Below are positions 53,550 to 63,807 of a DNA stretch of 64,000 nt, one piece after another; position 1 is the first letter of the stretch; every line of letters starts with the position of its first letter. The position numbers and the translations under genes were made by a program. The DNA comes from Streptomyces sp. KL109B (lineage in GTDB: Bacteria > Actinomycetota > Actinomycetes > Streptomycetales > Streptomycetaceae), in NCBI RefSeq assembly GCF_030766935.1, contig NZ_JASERL010000001.1:434001-498000 (forward strand), given 5' to 3'. The notes under the pieces were generated by a model that ran no database searches, was not told where the DNA came from, and was given only the letters and a program-made list of their open reading frames with translations.

Positions 53550-55676
53550 ATGGCTACCACTTCGCTTGACCTGGCCAAGGTGCGCAACATCGGCATCATG
53601 GCCCACATCGACGCGGGCAAGACGACCACCACCGAGCGGATCCTGTTCTACACCGGCGTTTCGTACAAGATCGGTGAGGTCCACGACGGCGCCGCCACGA
53701 TGGACTGGATGGAGCAGGAGCAGGAGCGTGGCATCACGATCACGTCCGCTGCCACCACCTGCCACTGGCCGCTCGAGAACAACGACTACACGATCAACAT
53801 CATCGACACCCCGGGGCACGTCGACTTCACCGTTGAGGTGGAGCGCTCCCTGCGTGTGCTCGATGGTGCCGTGACGGTGTTCGACGGTGTGGCCGGTGTC
53901 GAGCCGCAGTCCGAGACGGTGTGGCGTCAGGCCGACCGTTACGGCGTGCCGCGCATCTGCTTCGTCAACAAGCTGGACCGTACCGGCGCCGAGTTCCACC
54001 GCTGCGTGGACATGATCTCGGACCGCCTGGGCGCCCAGCCGCTCGTCATGCAGCTCCCCATCGGGGCCGAGGCCGACTTCCAGGGTGTCGTCGACCTCGT
54101 CACGATGAAGGCGTACGTCTGGTCGGCCGAGGCCGCCAAGGGCGAGGCCTACGACACCGTCGAGATCCCCGACACGCACAAGGAGGCGGCGGACGAGTAC
54201 CGCGGCAAGCTCCTTGAGGCCGTCGCGGAGAACGACGAGGACATGATGGAGCTGTACCTGGAGGGCACCGAGCCCACCGTGGAGCAGCTGTACGCCGCGA
54301 TCCGTCGCATCACCATCGCGTCCGGCAAGTCCGCCGACACGACCGTCACCCCGGTCTTCTGCGGTACCGCGTTCAAGAACAAGGGCGTTCAGCCCCTGCT
54401 CGACGCGGTCGTGCGCTACCTGCCGACCCCCCTTGACGTCGACTCCATCGAGGGTCACGACGTGAAGGACCCGGAGAAGGTCATCGCGCGCAAGCCGTCC
54501 GAGGACGAGCCGCTGGCGGCCCTCGCGTTCAAGATCGCGAGCGACCCGCACCTCGGCAAGCTCACCTTCATCCGGGTTTACTCGGGTCGCCTGGAGGCCG
54601 GCACCGCGGTGCTGAACTCCGTCAAGGGCAAGAAGGAGCGCATCGGCAAGATCTACCGCATGCACGCCAACAAGCGTGAGGAGATCGCGTCGGTGGGCGC
54701 CGGTGACATCGTCGCCGTCATGGGCCTGAAGCAGACCACCACCGGTGAGACGCTGTCCGACGACAAGAACCCGGTCATCCTGGAGTCCATGGACTTCCCG
54801 GCGCCGGTCATTCAGGTCGCCATCGAGCCCAAGTCCAAGGGTGACCAGGAGAAGCTGGGTGTCGCCATCCAGCGTCTCGCGGAGGAGGACCCCTCCTTCC
54901 AGGTGCACTCGGACGAGGAGACCGGCCAGACCATCATCGGTGGTATGGGCGAGCTCCACCTCGACGTCCTTGTCGACCGCATGAAGCGGGAGTTCAAGGT
55001 CGAGGCCAACGTCGGCAAGCCGCAGGTCGCGTACCGCGAGACCATCCGCAAGACGGTCGAGAAGGTCGACTTCACGCACAAGAAGCAGACTGGTGGTACC
55101 GGCCAGTTCGCCAAGGTGCAGATCTCGATCGAGCCGATCGAGGGTGGCGACGCGAGCTACGAGTTCGTGAACAAGGTGACCGGTGGTCGCATCCCGAAGG
55201 AGTACATCCCTTCGGTCGACGCCGGCTGCCAGGAGGCCATGCAGTTCGGCATCCTCGCCGGTTACGAGATGACCGGTGTTCGCATCACGCTGCTCGACGG
55301 TGCCTTCCACGAGGTCGACTCCTCCGAGCTCGCCTTCAAGATCGCCGGTTCGCAGGCGTTCAAGGAGGCCGCTCGTAAGGCCGGTCCCGTGCTCCTCGAG
55401 CCGATGATGGCCGTCGAGGTCACCACGCCCGAGGACTACATGGGCGAGGTCATCGGTGACATCAACTCCCGTCGTGGCCAGGTTCAGGCCATGGAGGAGC
55501 GGATGGGCGCCCGCCTCGTCAAGGGCCTGGTCCCGCTGTCGGAGATGTTCGGCTACGTCGGAGACCTCCGCAGCAAGACGTCGGGTCGCGCGAGCTACTC
55601 GATGCAGTTCGACTCCTACGCCGAGGTTCCGCGGAACGTCGCCGAGGAGATCATCGCGAAGGCCAAGGGCGAGTAA
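53550..55676 (+). CDS. fusA: Elongation factor G
   Basis: 708 residues, translocase GTPase. P loop [10 protein letters not shown]3 DTPGHVDF, G4 NKLDR all present. Followed by a 152-base gap with a hairpin before tuf. Confidence 0.97.
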   Translation: MATTSLDLAKVRNIGIMAHIDAGKTTTTERILFYTGVSYKIGEVHDGAATMDWMEQEQERGITITSAATTCHWPLENNDYTINIIDTPGHVDFTVEVERSLRVLDGAVTVFDGVAGVEPQSETVWRQADRYGVPRICFVNKLDRTGAEFHRCVDMISDRLGAQPLVMQLPIGAEADFQGVVDLVTMKAYVWSAEAAKGEAYDTVEIPDTHKEAADEYRGKLLEAVAENDEDMMELYLEGTEPTVEQLYAAIRRITIASGKSADTTVTPVFCGTAFKNKGVQPLLDAVVRYLPTPLDVDSIEGHDVKDPEKVIARKPSEDEPLAALAFKIASDPHLGKLTFIRVYSGRLEAGTAVLNSVKGKKERIGKIYRMHANKREEIASVGAGDIVAVMGLKQTTTGETLSDDKNPVILESMDFPAPVIQVAIEPKSKGDQEKLGVAIQRLAEEDPSFQVHSDEETGQTIIGGMGELHLDVLVDRMKREFKVEANVGKPQVAYRETIRKTVEKVDFTHKKQTGGTGQFAKVQISIEPIEGGDASYEFVNKVTGGRIPKEYIPSVDAGCQEAMQFGILAGYEMTGVRITLLDGAFHEVDSSELAFKIAGSQAFKEAARKAGPVLLEPMMAVEVTTPEDYMGEVIGDINSRRGQVQAMEERMGARLVKGLVPLSEMFGYVGDLRSKTSGRASYSMQFDSYAEVPRNVAEEIIAKAKGE

Positions 55677-55717
55677 CTCACTAGAGTTCACGCTTTAGGC
55701 TTGACTCCGGAGCTCTT

Positions 55718-55751
55718 GGGGCATTTCCCGGCAACAGCCGCGAAATGCCCC
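55718..55751 (+). terminator. Hairpin between fusA and tuf
   Basis: GGGGCATTTC and complement with a 14-base loop, no U tract; more likely an attenuator or RNA-processing site. TTGACT 13-18 bases before it could belong to a tuf promoter. Confidence 0.5.
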
Positions 55752-55828
55752 GGGGACCCGGCTTTCCAGCAAAGATCACCTGGCGCCGATGAAGCAAGGC
55801 GTACAGAACCACTCCACAGGAGGACCCA

Positions 55829-57022
<1,194 letters not shown>

Positions 57023-57076
57023 GCTTCGCTTGCCTGTTGGGTCTGGCGAGTCCCTTTGGGGGCTTGAGGCCTGGTA

Positions 57077-57106
57077 GCTCCTAGAGCACCTGCTCCTAGA
57101 GCACCT
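57077..57106. repeat. 15-base tandem repeat before the tuf terminator
   Basis: GCTCCTAGAGCACCT occurs twice in direct tandem, ending 3 bases before the tuf hairpin; each copy has an internal CTCCTAGAG-type symmetry. Confidence 0.8.
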
Positions 57107-57109
57107 GAG

Positions 57110-57141
57110 AGGGCCCGTACGACTTCGGTCGTGCGGGCCCT
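57110..57141 (+). terminator. tuf terminator
   Basis: 14-base stem AGGGCCCGTACGAC (one G-U pair) with a TTCG tetraloop and a TTCTG tail. Confidence 0.88.
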
Positions 57142-57160
57142 TTCTGCATGTGTGGGCAGC

Positions 57161-58504
57161 TCAGGCGGAGCCGCGCAGTCGCCGTTCCAGGTCGGGTGCG
57201 GCGTGCCAGACGAAGGCCTTGCCGATGCGGTGCTTGACGAGCAGCCCTCGCTCTTCCAGGTCGGTCAGGTCGCGGCGCGCGGTCTCGTAGACCACGTTGT
57301 GGGACGTCTTGTGGGACTGCGCGGTCACGTCCGCGTCCGGGTGCTTGAGTACGTGGCCGAGCAGCGCGCTCTGCCGGTGGTTGAACGCCATCGCCGGGTC
57401 GGTCAGGCGGTGTTGGAGGTCTCGGGTCTCCTGGGACTTGCGGGCCAGATACTCGTGGAGCCGCGTGATGGAGCGTCGTAGGACGTCGAGCTGGTGGATG
57501 TGGAAGTACGTCAGGTCTCCCGCGTCGTCCTCGGTGTAGAGGTAGGCGCGCGCGTACCGGGCGGGTGCCTGCTTGATGATCGGGGAGATCGCGACGAACT
57601 CCGTCAGCCAGTACCCCTGGTTCAGCATCGACCAGTAGAAGAGGGCTCGGGCGGTGCGGCCGTTGCCGTCCGCGAAGGGGTGGTCGTAGCCGAGCATGAA
57701 GTGCAGGGTGATGGCGCGCAGAACCGGTGGGACGAAGGTGTCGTCGAGTTCTCCGTTGGCGAAGGCGCACAACCGCTCCATGCGCTCGGGAAGTTGCTCG
57801 GCGGGCGGTGGGGTGTGCAGGGCGAGGCCGGTGTCGGCGAACACGCCGATGCGCTCCTCGTGGGGCAGCTGGAAGCGGCCCGCGGAGTCCGGGTTGTCCA
57901 GCGTGCTCTCTGTCACCACGCGGTGGATCTCGCGGACGAGGTCGGGGGTCAGCTTTTCGCCCCGCAGGTCCCCGATCATGCGCATCGCCGCGTAGTTGTT
58001 GGCGATCATGCGTTCGTCGCGGGTGCGGGGGCTGCGGCCGGCGCGGAGCATCTCCTTGGCGACGCGCCGGGTCGTCGAAGCGCCTTCCAGCTGGCTGGAG
58101 TTGATCGCTTCCTCGATGAGGGAGCTGATCAGGTACTCGTCCCGGCTCGCGGGGTTCACGGACGGGGTACTGGCCGCGATCTTGCCGCTGGCGTCCCTGG
58201 TGATGTCCTCCAGCGCCTTGAGGACGACGTCCGGGAGCGCGAAGGTGAAGGGTCGCCCTTCGATGTCGGTGAGCGGGAGCCGGCGGAGCATTCCCTGGCG
58301 GGCGAGCTTGATCTTGGCCCACCACTCTTCGAGGGTCAGGCCCTCCGGGGGCGTCTTGAAGCGGACCCGGTCCCAGGGCAGGTAGGGGGCGGTGGGGCCG
58401 TCACCGGGGCTCGTCGGAAGGATCAGCCGCATCTTGGCGGGGTCGTCCGTCGAGAGTCGCTGCCAGACGCTGTTGACGTCGGGCGGGGGAGCGGGGCGCT
58501 TCAT
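57161..58504 (-). CDS. Fic family protein (class II, self-inhibited)
   Basis: 447 residues. The Fic catalytic motif HPFADGNGRTAR (His275) would transfer AMP or another nucleotide group to a target hydroxyl. An inhibitory helix (SxxxEG: Ser136, Glu140, Gly141 in NSSQLEGAS) is N-terminal to the core, as in class II Fic proteins. The C-terminus has a winged-helix-like end (SHNVVYETARRDLTDLEERGLLV), so it can bind DNA. Start ATG 58504. The promoter region holds four GATCTAC/GTAGATC copies. Target unknown; no antitoxin gene is adjacent. Confidence 0.87.
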   Translation of the reverse strand: MKRPAPPPDVNSVWQRLSTDDPAKMRLILPTSPGDGPTAPYLPWDRVRFKTPPEGLTLEEWWAKIKLARQGMLRRLPLTDIEGRPFTFALPDVVLKALEDITRDASGKIAASTPSVNPASRDEYLISSLIEEAINSSQLEGASTTRRVAKEMLRAGRSPRTRDERMIANNYAAMRMIGDLRGEKLTPDLVREIHRVVTESTLDNPDSAGRFQLPHEERIGVFADTGLALHTPPPAEQLPERMERLCAFANGELDDTFVPPVLRAITLHFMLGYDHPFADGNGRTARALFYWSMLNQGYWLTEFVAISPIIKQAPARYARAYLYTEDDAGDLTYFHIHQLDVLRRSITRLHEYLARKSQETRDLQHRLTDPAMAFNHRQSALLGHVLKHPDADVTAQSHKTSHNVVYETARRDLTDLEERGLLVKHRIGKAFVWHAAPDLERRLRGSA

Positions 58505-58534
58505 GGGGTCCGCCTGCCTGTGAGTGCTGGATGC

Positions 58535-58681
58535 GATCTACCTGATCCACCCGATCTACCAGTCACCTACTAATTTCTACCAGATTAGTAGATCGAGCGA
58601 TTGCTGTCTCTCCAGTGGCCACAGTGGCCCGCCCTCGGGTGTCTACTACTGGTCTACTCATTGCTGCTGGATTAGTAGATC
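58535..58681. repeat. GTAGATC/GATCTAC repeats at the Fic promoter
   Basis: GATCTAC at 58535 and 58553, and GTAGATC at 58588 and 58675, are joined to CTACTAAT (58567) / ATTAGTAG pairs; the 12-base GATTAGTAGATC occurs twice (58583-58594, 58670-58681). This 232-base gap is the least GC-rich of the area and looks like a binding platform, perhaps for the Fic protein's winged helix. Confidence 0.6.
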
Positions 58682-58736
58682 CGCCCGGCCCGGGAGGTGG
58701 CCGCTCGCCGAGCCGCCCTGGCGCGCCGGCGTATGG

Positions 58737-59690
58737 CTACCGTTCTGTACTGGCCGCCGGTCGCGGGGCGGCGGCGCCCGGGGAATCCGGGACTTGCCCA
58801 GCCGCCTTGCACGCCGGGCACTCGCCCGGTTCGGGTCCCCGGTAGGCGTGGTCGCAGGTGTCGCAGTTGCGGAGGGGGTGGCGTACGGGTGGGGCGGTGG
58901 ACGGGGCGGGGATGGGCGGTGGAGGGGGCAGTAGGGCTGTCAGTCGGTGGGCGAGCAGTGCGGCGGGGCGGCGCAGTGGCTGCGGGAGGTTGCTGGTGAG
59001 GGCGAGGCGTACGGCGGTGGGGGTGGCCTCGCGTTCCAGCCAGGTGGCGACGCCGGGGGCGAGGCGGGCGGTGTCCTCGGCGGAGAGCAGCAGGACCGGT
59101 TCGCGGCGGTGCAGGGTGGTGAGCAGGTCGGTGGCCTGTTGGAGGAGGGCGGGGGAGGCGGACGCCGGGTGCGGTACGGCCAGCGGTTTCGGGGGCTTCG
59201 AGGGCTGCGGGGGCTTCGAGGGCTCAGGGGACTTAGAGGGCTCAGAGGGCTTCGGGGGGTGCTGCTCGCGGGCCGGGTGGTCGGGTTCGGTGGCGGCCGG
59301 TGCGGCGGCGGCGCGGCGGTGGCCGGGTCGGTTGCAGGAGACGGTGCGGGTGGCGATGCGGCCGCCCGGCAGGCGGTGGCGTTCGCGGCGCAGGAAGCCG
59401 TGGGTCTCAAGTTGGTCGAGCGCGGCGGCGATTCGGTCCCGGCCCTCGTCGTCGGACTGGGCGGCGAGCGTACGGATGTCGACGAGGGAGCCCGCGGGCA
59501 GCGACTGGATGTGCACGGAGATGCCGATCGCGGTGAAGGACAGCCCGCGGTGCTGGGCGAGGTCGTTGCCGATGACCGTGAAGCGGCTGGTCAGGCGGAT
59601 GTTCTCGTGGATCACGCCGGAGGTGGGGTGGCCGTTCCCGGCAGTGCGGGACTCGGCGCGCGCGGGCGCGCTAGGGTGCTGGGTATCCAT
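58737..59690 (-). CDS. Helix-turn-helix protein with Pro-rich middle and zinc-ribbon end
   Basis: 317 residues. The N-terminal region (about 20-130) is a winged-helix with IHENIRLTSRFTVIGNDLAQ and DDEGRDRIAAALDQLETHGFLRRER; the middle is a Pro/Ser/Lys-rich low-complexity run of PSKPP-type repeats; the C-terminus has two cysteine pairs (CDTC and CPAC). ATG 59690 has GGAG 9 bases upstream. Common in Streptomyces; function unknown, probably DNA binding. Confidence 0.75.
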   Translation of the reverse strand: MDTQHPSAPARAESRTAGNGHPTSGVIHENIRLTSRFTVIGNDLAQHRGLSFTAIGISVHIQSLPAGSLVDIRTLAAQSDDEGRDRIAAALDQLETHGFLRRERHRLPGGRIATRTVSCNRPGHRRAAAAPAATEPDHPAREQHPPKPSEPSKSPEPSKPPQPSKPPKPLAVPHPASASPALLQQATDLLTTLHRREPVLLLSAEDTARLAPGVATWLEREATPTAVRLALTSNLPQPLRRPAALLAHRLTALLPPPPPIPAPSTAPPVRHPLRNCDTCDHAYRGPEPGECPACKAAGQVPDSPGAAAPRPAASTER

Positions 59691-59721
59691 CGGGAAGAGC
59701 TCCAGTCTTCCTTGGTGGTCA

Positions 59722-59757
59722 GGCCCCCGCATTGGGATTGCAGTCCCGGCGGGGGCC
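59722..59757 (-). promoter_or_regulatory. Hairpin in the leader of the HTH gene
   Basis: GGCCCCCGC and complement with an 18-base loop, 32 bases upstream of the ATG on the minus strand. It could act on translation or end the upstream RsbW-like transcript. Confidence 0.5.
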
Positions 59758-59833
59758 GTCGCATATCTGCGGTTGTGTGTGGCGTGAGCGTAGGACGGGG
59801 AACTGGGCGCTGCGCAAGTCGAGTTGGCGATGT

Positions 59834-60379
59834 TCACCCGACCGAGTGGCCGTCGCGGCGGGAGGTGGGGAGGGGCTTGGTCTGGGTCCTTTTCTCCCCG
59901 TCGTTCTTTGTGGGGTGATCGGCCGTGGCACCGGCGTACGGGTTTCCGGGCGCCGGTGACGGGAGGTCGATCTCCGCCCAGACGGTCTTGCGCGGGGCGG
60001 GCCCTGCCGCCGTTCCCCAGCGGTCCGTGAGCGCTTCTACGAGGGTCAGGCCGCGGCCCGATTCGGCGTCGGGAGTGGTGGGTTGAGGGGTGGGTGGCCG
60101 GTCCGCTCGGGTGTCGGTGACTTCGATACGCAGGGTGGTGGGGGCGGCGTGGAGGTCCAGGCGGAAGTCGCGGCCGGGGAGGCGGGCGTGGGTGGCCGCG
60201 TTTGTGGCGAGTTCCGCGATGACGTGGGCGGCGAGGTCGATCGTGGCGGGTGGGAGGTCCCAGGTGCGGAGTTGTTCCGTGCCGAGGAGGCGTGCGAGGC
60301 GGGCTCCGCGTGGCGTGGGGGAAAGTTGTACGCCGAAGTGGCGGGTGGGGGTGGGAAGTTGGACCAGTTCCTGGTTCAT
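59834..60379 (-). CDS. RsbW/AbaA-like ATP-binding protein
   Basis: 181 residues with a GHKL ATPase fold: the N box ELATNAATHA and GRGLTLVEALTDRWG in the G-box position, as in anti-sigma-factor kinases and the AbaA-orfD group. Basic, Pro-rich C-terminal tail. Divergent from the XRE gene, consistent with a WhiJ-like set. ATG 60379. Confidence 0.82.
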   Translation of the reverse strand: MNQELVQLPTPTRHFGVQLSPTPRGARLARLLGTEQLRTWDLPPATIDLAAHVIAELATNAATHARLPGRDFRLDLHAAPTTLRIEVTDTRADRPPTPQPTTPDAESGRGLTLVEALTDRWGTAAGPAPRKTVWAEIDLPSPAPGNPYAGATADHPTKNDGEKRTQTKPLPTSRRDGHSVG

Positions 60380-60549
60380 GTCACCCAGCGTGGTCGTTGC
60401 TGCTTAGCGTGAGCCACGACATGCCGTGCGTGTGCGGTGACTGTCCGGAGTTTGTCCGGTGCTGTCCGGGCTGTCCGGCGGGCCGCTCGGGTAGGGCGGG
60501 CGGTGTGTGACCGGCGGGGAACGTAGCGGACGGCGTGGAGGTGGCGCGG

Positions 60550-61416
60550 GTGGACCGGGTGGACAAGGTCGCGGAGAGTACGGACGAGCCGGGCTGGGAC
60601 GTCGACCCCGACGATGAGCAGGGCGCCGCTGTCGTCGCCATGGTCGGGCGGATGATCCGGATGCGTCGCGAACAAATGGGCATGAGCGCCGGTGAGTTGG
60701 GGGCGGCCATCGGGTACGGCGAGGATCAGGTCTACAAGGTCGAGTCGGGCAAGCGGATTCCCAAGCCGGAGTTCCTGGACGGGTCGGATCGGGTGCTGGA
60801 GGCGGGCGGGTTGATCTTGGCTACCGGGGAGAGGGTGGCGGAGGTTCGGTATCCGAGGAAGGTTCGCGGGCTGGCTCGGATGGAGGCCAAGGCCATCGAC
60901 CTTCAGTGGTACGGCGCCCACGACATCCACGGGCTGTTGCAGACCGAGGAATACATGCGGGCGCTGTTCGAGATGCGGCAGCCCGCGAATGACGAGGCGG
61001 GGATCGAGCGAGGCGTCGCGGGGCGGATGGCGCGGCAGGCGATCTTCGACAGGTCTCCGTCGCCCTCGCTCAGTTTCGTTCTGGAAGAGGTGACGTTGCG
61101 GCGGCCCCTCGGAGGCAGAATGGTTCTGCGTGGACAACTCGAACGTCTGCTTGACGTCGGGAAGTTGCGTGCCGTCTCGCTCCAGGTCATGCCGACCGAC
61201 CGGGAGGAGCACGCGGGGGTGGACGGCAGTATCGAGATGCTGAGGTTCCGGGACGGATCGGCGGTGGGGCGCTCACCTGGTGTCGCGGGTGGGCGGCCCG
61301 TGGACAGCCCCGGGCAGCTCCGGGTACTTGAACTGACGTATGGCATGGTCCGGGCCCAGGCGCTTACCCCGCGAGAGTCGCTGGCCTTCATCGAGCAATT
61401 GCTGGGAGAAACATGA
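60550..61416 (+). CDS. XRE regulator with DUF5753 (WhiJ-like)
   Basis: 288 residues. N-terminal XRE helix-turn-helix (MRREQMGMSAGELGAAIGYG, EDQVYKVESGKR) then a DUF5753 domain (HDIHGLLQTEEYMRAL, FVLEEVTLRRP). GTG 60550 has GGAGG 8 bases upstream; GTG 60535 is an alternative. Sits with DUF397 and an RsbW-like gene, as in whiJ/abaA-type clusters controlling development or antibiotics. Confidence 0.86.
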   Translation: MDRVDKVAESTDEPGWDVDPDDEQGAAVVAMVGRMIRMRREQMGMSAGELGAAIGYGEDQVYKVESGKRIPKPEFLDGSDRVLEAGGLILATGERVAEVRYPRKVRGLARMEAKAIDLQWYGAHDIHGLLQTEEYMRALFEMRQPANDEAGIERGVAGRMARQAIFDRSPSPSLSFVLEEVTLRRPLGGRMVLRGQLERLLDVGKLRAVSLQVMPTDREEHAGVDGSIEMLRFRDGSAVGRSPGVAGGRPVDSPGQLRVLELTYGMVRAQALTPRESLAFIEQLLGET

Positions 61417-61613
61417 TCCGCGAGTCCGAACTGGCCTGGTTCAAGAGCAGCTACAGCAGCAACGGCAGCGATCCCGACTGCGTCGAGGTCGCCCACGCTC
61501 CCGACACCGTCCACGTTCGCGACTCCAAGAACCCGCAGGGCCCCCGGTTCGCCGTCGGCGGTGCGGCGTGGGAGGGCTTCGTGGCGGGAGCGTTCAGGCT
61601 CGCGCCTGCGTAG
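61413..61613 (+). CDS. DUF397 small protein
   Basis: 66 residues. LAWFKSSYSSNGSDPDCVEVA and VRDSKNPQGP are the DUF397 signature. ATGA overlap with the XRE gene. It may be an antagonist or partner of its DUF5753 neighbour (toxin-antitoxin-like behaviour has been proposed for some pairs). Its end overlaps the next gene by 20 bases on the other strand. Confidence 0.88.
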   Translation: MIRESELAWFKSSYSSNGSDPDCVEVAHAPDTVHVRDSKNPQGPRFAVGGAAWEGFVAGAFRLAPA

Positions 61614-63591
61614 GTCGCCACAGCCACGGCCTGGCGTCCGGTGACAGCCCCGCGACCGCAGGGCCGCGCGCGGTCGCGGCCAGGGCCGGGCCGTCCAGCG
61701 TGACCGGGGCCGTGGTCGGGCGCGTGGTGTGGCCTGCGTGGTGGAGCTGGACGTTGCCGTTCGTGTCGCGGCCCAAGAGGTACGTGCCCGCTGCCGTCAC
61801 CGGGCCGTAGCCGGGGAAGTGCACGCGTGGGCCGCCGACGCAGAGGAGTTCGGCGGAGGCCGCCGGGCGGTAGTAGAGGCGGGGGCCGGAGGCGGCGATG
61901 GCGTCGGAGGGGGCGGGCATGGCGGCGAGGGCGGCCGGGCCGGACGGGGTCCAGTGGTGGACGGTGTCGCGGCCGGGGGCGTAGACGTGGACCTCGCCGT
62001 CGTCGTCGACCGTCGCCGTGAGGCCGTCCTGGATCGGGCCGCCGCCCAGGTCGCGCCACGCCGACCAGGTGCCGGAGTCGGCGTCGCGTACGCGGGTGCT
62101 GATGCCTTGCGACGCGTTGCGTACGAAGAGGTGGACGCGGCCGTCCGGGGCCGTCACCGCCACCGGGACGCCGATACGGCGGGCGTGGTCGGGGTCGCGT
62201 TCCGGGTTGCCGAGGCTGGTCCAGGCGCCGTGCCGGTCCAGGGTGACGATTTCGCGTACGTCGGCGGAGGCCAGGCGTAGGCCCATGACCAGGTGGCGCC
62301 CGTCCGGGAGCGTGACCGCCGTGAGGGACGGGGCCAAGGGGCCGCCGCCCAGGTCGACCGGGGCGGACCACTCGCCGTCCCGCTCCTCGTACCGGACGGC
62401 GCGCAGGCCGAGGACGCCGTACGCCGTGAGGCGGCCGTCCGGGGACGGGAGGAGCGCCAGGCGTGGGCCCGGGTAGCGGTAGTGCGTGGCGCGGACCCAG
62501 CCCTTGCGGTTGGTGAGGGGGCGGTCGCCGCCGACGTTGTAGTCGCCGCAGCCGGAGGGGTTGCCGCAGTTCCAGTCGGGGGCGGCGCCGTACGGGACGA
62601 GTTGGTCGGCTTTTGACTTGAGGACCTTTGGCGGGAGGTTCTTGGGCCAGTGGTTGTTGTAGTAGCCGCGGAAGGCGGTGGCCGCGAAAGCGGGCGGCCC
62701 GCCCCGTGCCCCCTGCGACCAGCGGATCAGCGCGGACCAGGTGAAGCAGGCGACGGCCGTGTGGTCGGCGTGGTCGGAGTAGCCGGGCTGCTCGCTGTCA
62801 CGTATCTGCGTGAGCCGGTCGCTGTGCTGGATGTCCGGGTCGGGGTCGAGGGTGTGGATCAGGGTGGGCCGGTAGCGGTCGAGGAGCGCGACGAGTACGC
62901 CGACGAGGGACTCGTGGTCGTACGTCTGGACGGCGCGGAGCGGAGAGCCCACGGGGACGAGGGTGCGCAGGAGGAGGGTCCGGTCGCGCCAGAGCGCGGG
63001 GACGCCCATGTGGCCCTCCGGGGTGTGCATGCCGAGGTTGAGGTGGACCAACTCGACGCTGTGGCCCCGGTGTTGGAGGGTGTCGACCTCGACCTGGAAG
63101 CCGTTCGGGAGGCGGACGGCGGTGGTGGTCCAGCGGGTGAAGGCGGGGAGGCCGAGCTGGGTCGCGTACGCCTGGCGGAGTCCTTGGTGGCGGGCGGAGG
63201 AGTACGCCGCCTTGTCGGGGGCCGGGTCGCGGTCGGCCGGCGTCTTGTTGCGGCCGTCGGCCTCGCCCGCGGTGACGTAGACGCAGACGAGCGGGGTGCC
63301 GGCGTCGAGGGCGTGGCGGGTGTCCGGGTTCATGAAGTACAGGTCGTCGTCGGGGTGGGCGAGGACCTGGAGCAGCAGGGCGCGGTCGGCCTGGGTGGCG
63401 GGGCGGCCGCTGGCGGGGGAGGGGAGGGTGGTGCGGGGCGCGGTCGCGGGGGCGGTGCGGGCGCAGGCGGACAAGGAGCCCGCGGCGGCCAGCGCGGCGG
63501 CGCCCAGGAGTATGCCCCGGCGGGCGGTCCCTCGCCCAACTGGCTTGTCCGGCGAGGGTGTTGCGGGTCTTTCCGGCACGGCTGCGCGCAC
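61594..63591 (-). CDS. Secreted PIG-L deacetylase with C-terminal repeat domain
   Basis: 665 residues. A Tat-like lipoprotein signal (RRGILLGAAALAAAGSLSAC; twin Arg near residue 24, Cys43) suggests export and anchoring. A PIG-L-type deacetylase domain (AHPDDDLYF, His79; YSDHADHTAVA) removes acetyl groups from sugars; about residues 350-660 form a beta-propeller/tectonin-like repeat region with GLWS-type strands. Start is uncertain: GTG 63591 or GTG 63579. A 30-base palindrome lies 42 bases upstream. Confidence 0.8.
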   Translation of the reverse strand: MRAAVPERPATPSPDKPVGRGTARRGILLGAAALAAAGSLSACARTAPATAPRTTLPSPASGRPATQADRALLLQVLAHPDDDLYFMNPDTRHALDAGTPLVCVYVTAGEADGRNKTPADRDPAPDKAAYSSARHQGLRQAYATQLGLPAFTRWTTTAVRLPNGFQVEVDTLQHRGHSVELVHLNLGMHTPEGHMGVPALWRDRTLLLRTLVPVGSPLRAVQTYDHESLVGVLVALLDRYRPTLIHTLDPDPDIQHSDRLTQIRDSEQPGYSDHADHTAVACFTWSALIRWSQGARGGPPAFAATAFRGYYNNHWPKNLPPKVLKSKADQLVPYGAAPDWNCGNPSGCGDYNVGGDRPLTNRKGWVRATHYRYPGPRLALLPSPDGRLTAYGVLGLRAVRYEERDGEWSAPVDLGGGPLAPSLTAVTLPDGRHLVMGLRLASADVREIVTLDRHGAWTSLGNPERDPDHARRIGVPVAVTAPDGRVHLFVRNASQGISTRVRDADSGTWSAWRDLGGGPIQDGLTATVDDDGEVHVYAPGRDTVHHWTPSGPAALAAMPAPSDAIAASGPRLYYRPAASAELLCVGGPRVHFPGYGPVTAAGTYLLGRDTNGNVQLHHAGHTTRPTTAPVTLDGPALAATARGPAVAGLSPDARPWLWRPTQARA

Positions 63592-63632
63592 TCCGTTCGC
63601 TGCGGAGGCAGCGGTACGGGTGGTGCGCTCGC

Positions 63633-63662
63633 CTCTGTTCAGGTGTGGTCACCTGAACAGAG
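63633..63662. promoter_or_regulatory. 30-base palindrome upstream of the PIG-L gene
   Basis: CTCTGTTCAGGTG and its exact complement around TGGT, flanked by GCCTCT/GAGAGGC. Perfect 13-base arms. No U tract, so I read it as a protein-binding site. Confidence 0.65.
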
Positions 63663-63744
63663 AGGCAATGCGGCGGCCGGGTTCCGGTGACCTTGGTCTC
63701 TGTCGCCGGGCCGGGTGCGTGAGGTAGTGCGCGGAACGAATCGT

Positions 63745-63789
63745 GGGCCCGGACCGCCGGTCGACTCCCGTCACCGGCGGTCCGGGCCC
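63745..63789 (-). terminator. Terminator of the CBM gene
   Basis: Perfect 17-base stem GGGCCCGGACCGCCGGT with an 11-base loop, immediately after the minus-strand stop at 63808. Confidence 0.88.
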
Positions 63790-63807
63790 GCCCCCGTCAG
63801 GCAGTGG

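Noticed and set aside
53013..55691. An 892-codon frame antisense to fusA
   Set aside because: Same GC artefact; fusA has all GTPase motifs and normal length on the plus strand.
63633..63662. Palindrome upstream of the PIG-L gene as a terminator
   Set aside because: No U-rich tail on either strand and it lies upstream of the gene in its own direction; a binding site is simpler.
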